A DNA stretch of 53,000 bases from Acidobacteriota bacterium (GTDB lineage Bacteria; Acidobacteriota; Terriglobia; Bryobacterales; UBA6623), in contig JAQCLD010000018.1 in assembly GCA_027592785.1 (NCBI GenBank), positions 1-53,000 on the forward strand, in the 5' to 3' direction. The notes beneath the pieces are model-generated. The model searched no databases. It was not told where the DNA came from and saw only the letters and a program-made list of their open reading frames with translations. Below, piece by piece: positions 52,091 through 53,000 of the stretch; within the stretch, counting starts at the first letter, position 1; each line of letters begins with the position of its first letter. A program made the position numbers and the translations under genes.

Positions 52091-52160
52091 CCTGGGTCCG
52101 CCCAGGTCCGCCAGAGTCCGCCCAGGTCCGCCTAGGTCCGCCCAGGTCCGCCTAGGTCCG
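52091..52160 (+). repeat. Seven tandem 10-bp units (CC[CT][AG]GGTCCG type)
   Basis: Units in order: cctgggtccg, cccaggtccg, ccagagtccg, cccaggtccg, cctaggtccg, cccaggtccg, cctaggtccg. The last four alternate cccagg/cctagg. They lie in the gap after the HAD gene. The period of 10 is not a multiple of three, so this is not a coding repeat. Confidence 0.9.
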
Positions 52161-52291
52161 CAGGAAATTGAGCTAAGTTATTGATAGCACTGGCCATGAG
52201 CCATTTCTAGGCGGTTTTCGCGGACATTCCCCGGAAATGCCGCTTGGGCTGTCCGATCGTGGTCCAAGCATTTTCTTATCTCGCCAAATGA

Positions 52292-52319
52292 AACGGCCCG
52301 CTCTTTCGAGCGAGCCGTT
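52292..52319 (+). terminator. Terminator-like hairpin
   Basis: AACGGC-C-CGCTC, loop TTTC, GAGCG-A-GCCGTT: an 11-bp stem with a single C/A mismatch, followed by the weakly T-rich CTGTTCTT. It could end transcription of the gnd-HAD operon. It lies inside the long open frame of the downstream RAYT remnant, which argues that the first part of that frame is not coding. Confidence 0.5.
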
Positions 52320-52374
52320 CTGTTCTTACGTTATCACGCGCCGCAAGGGCGACCGGAGCCATTCGCGTTCGGTG

Positions 52375-52920
52375 GCTGTCACCGATCGCCGGGGTTACTG
52401 CCTGATGAGCAACCACGTCCATCTGGTCGCCGTGCCGCGACGCGCGGATGCTCTGGCCCAGGCCTTGGGGCAAGCGCACGGCAAGTACGCACGATGGTTC
52501 AAGCGGCGCTATCGCCGCAGCGGACACTTGTGGCAGAACCGCTTTTATTCCAGCGCGTTAGGCGGAGCGCATCTGGAGACGGCGTTGGCTTACGTCGATC
52601 TAAATCCGGTGCGGGCCGGGCTGGTTCGCAGCGCAGAACTGTACGAATGGTCGAGCGCGGCGGCCCATTTGACGGGCCGAGGCGGAGACTCGCTGCTCGA
52701 TTCCTGGGATGGGGAACAGTTTGGTTTTGGCGCGGATTGGGCGGAGCGATTGGCTGACTTGCGAACCGCGGATCAGGGCGACATGCTGCGCGATGCGACC
52801 TACGGCGGACGCCCGTTTGGGGATGACAAATTCGTTGCAGAGATGGAGAACAAGCTCCGCCGGCCGCTACGCAAACGCCTCCCCGGTCCCAAACCCAAAG
52901 CGCTCAGCGCCTCAGCATGA
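52375..52920 (+). pseudogene. 5'-truncated RAYT/Y1 transposase
   Basis: From about 52375 the frame reads RRGYCLMSNHVHLVAVPRR (HUH motif HVH), KYARWFKRRYRRSGHLWQNRFYS and LAYVDLNPVRAGLV with the catalytic-Tyr helix, then a typical tail. The usual first 45-60 residues (with HHVT.RGN) are absent: the open frame back to TTG/ATG-like codons near 52237 holds unrelated sequence and a hairpin. So the gene has lost its N-terminus and has probably been inactivated, though a GTG at 52375 could start a short product. It is a different subfamily from the RAYT at 42.3 kb. Confidence 0.6.
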
Positions 52921-53000
52921 TGAATTGCGAGTGGCCTGCACCCCTTCACCGCAACAAAGAAACCAGTGACAGGTTATCCGGCTGTTGTTGTGCCGGTGTT

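Noticed and set aside
52091-52160. Replication iterons or a CRISPR array
   Set aside because: Units are contiguous 10-mers without spacers, and there is no replication gene or DnaA-box cluster nearby.

Overview
The window is a GC-rich bacterial chromosome segment of dense, mostly short-spaced operons. It suggests an Acidobacteriota genome, probably close to Solibacter/Bryobacter. This is an inference from gene content: a MoxR/DUF58/von Willebrand A (VWA)/DUF4159 operon, many TPR, M16 and PQQ-propeller exported proteins, a REP/RAYT system, and GTG/TTG starts with -10-like boxes right against the start codon. No rRNA, tRNA, CRISPR array, prophage or integrase was found by eye.

Layout: 1-3.4 kb holds an HlyD-type adaptor (5' cut by the window edge), a thioredoxin-like protein, ccmC-ccmD and a small c-type cytochrome. 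3.4-5.8 kb holds LemA and a DUF2207 membrane protein broken by an in-frame amber codon. 5.8-19.9 kb is an eight-gene minus-strand operon, in transcription order: DUF4159, VWA membrane protein, caspase-like peptidase with an EF-hand-like loop, TPR plus HExxH peptidase, MoxR AAA+ ATPase, DUF58, BatA-like VWA protein, and a giant DUF4175-like coiled-coil protein rich in Gly/Gln. 20-25 kb holds a small Cys-containing exported protein, a double M16 peptidase and a secreted pentein-fold (deiminase-like) enzyme with a second in-frame amber. 25-27.7 kb holds an SPFH/NfeD pair and a divergent methyltransferase. 27.7-28.4 kb is a non-coding island with a 132/134-bp duplicated two-hairpin element and a gene remnant. 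28.4-38.7 kb holds an exported helical-repeat protein, PilT, an M20 dipeptidase, an atypical LuxR-type regulator, a TIM-barrel-like exported protein, an NhaP antiporter, a PQQ-propeller protein, a GNAT, a YtxH protein and a sugar phosphate isomerase/epimerase. 38.9-41.4 kb is a bifunctional HD-GYP/GAF/GGDEF protein. 41.4-43 kb is a decayed island: a pseudogene with two in-frame stops and a RAYT transposase flanked by REP repeats. 43-52 kb is housekeeping: siroheme sulfite/nitrite reductase and partner, RlmI-like methyltransferase, threonine synthase, SLC13 transporter, 6-phosphogluconate dehydrogenase and a HAD hydrolase. 52-53 kb has a 10-bp tandem repeat, a terminator-like hairpin and a 5'-truncated second RAYT.

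The best candidate for an under-described system is the 14-kb MoxR/VWA operon, which places two peptidases of different clans (caspase-like, and TPR-HExxH) between the VWA proteins and the MoxR chaperone. The second theme is nonsense codons that interrupt three genes without any frameshift. The third is the REP/RAYT system and the related two-hairpin repeat.
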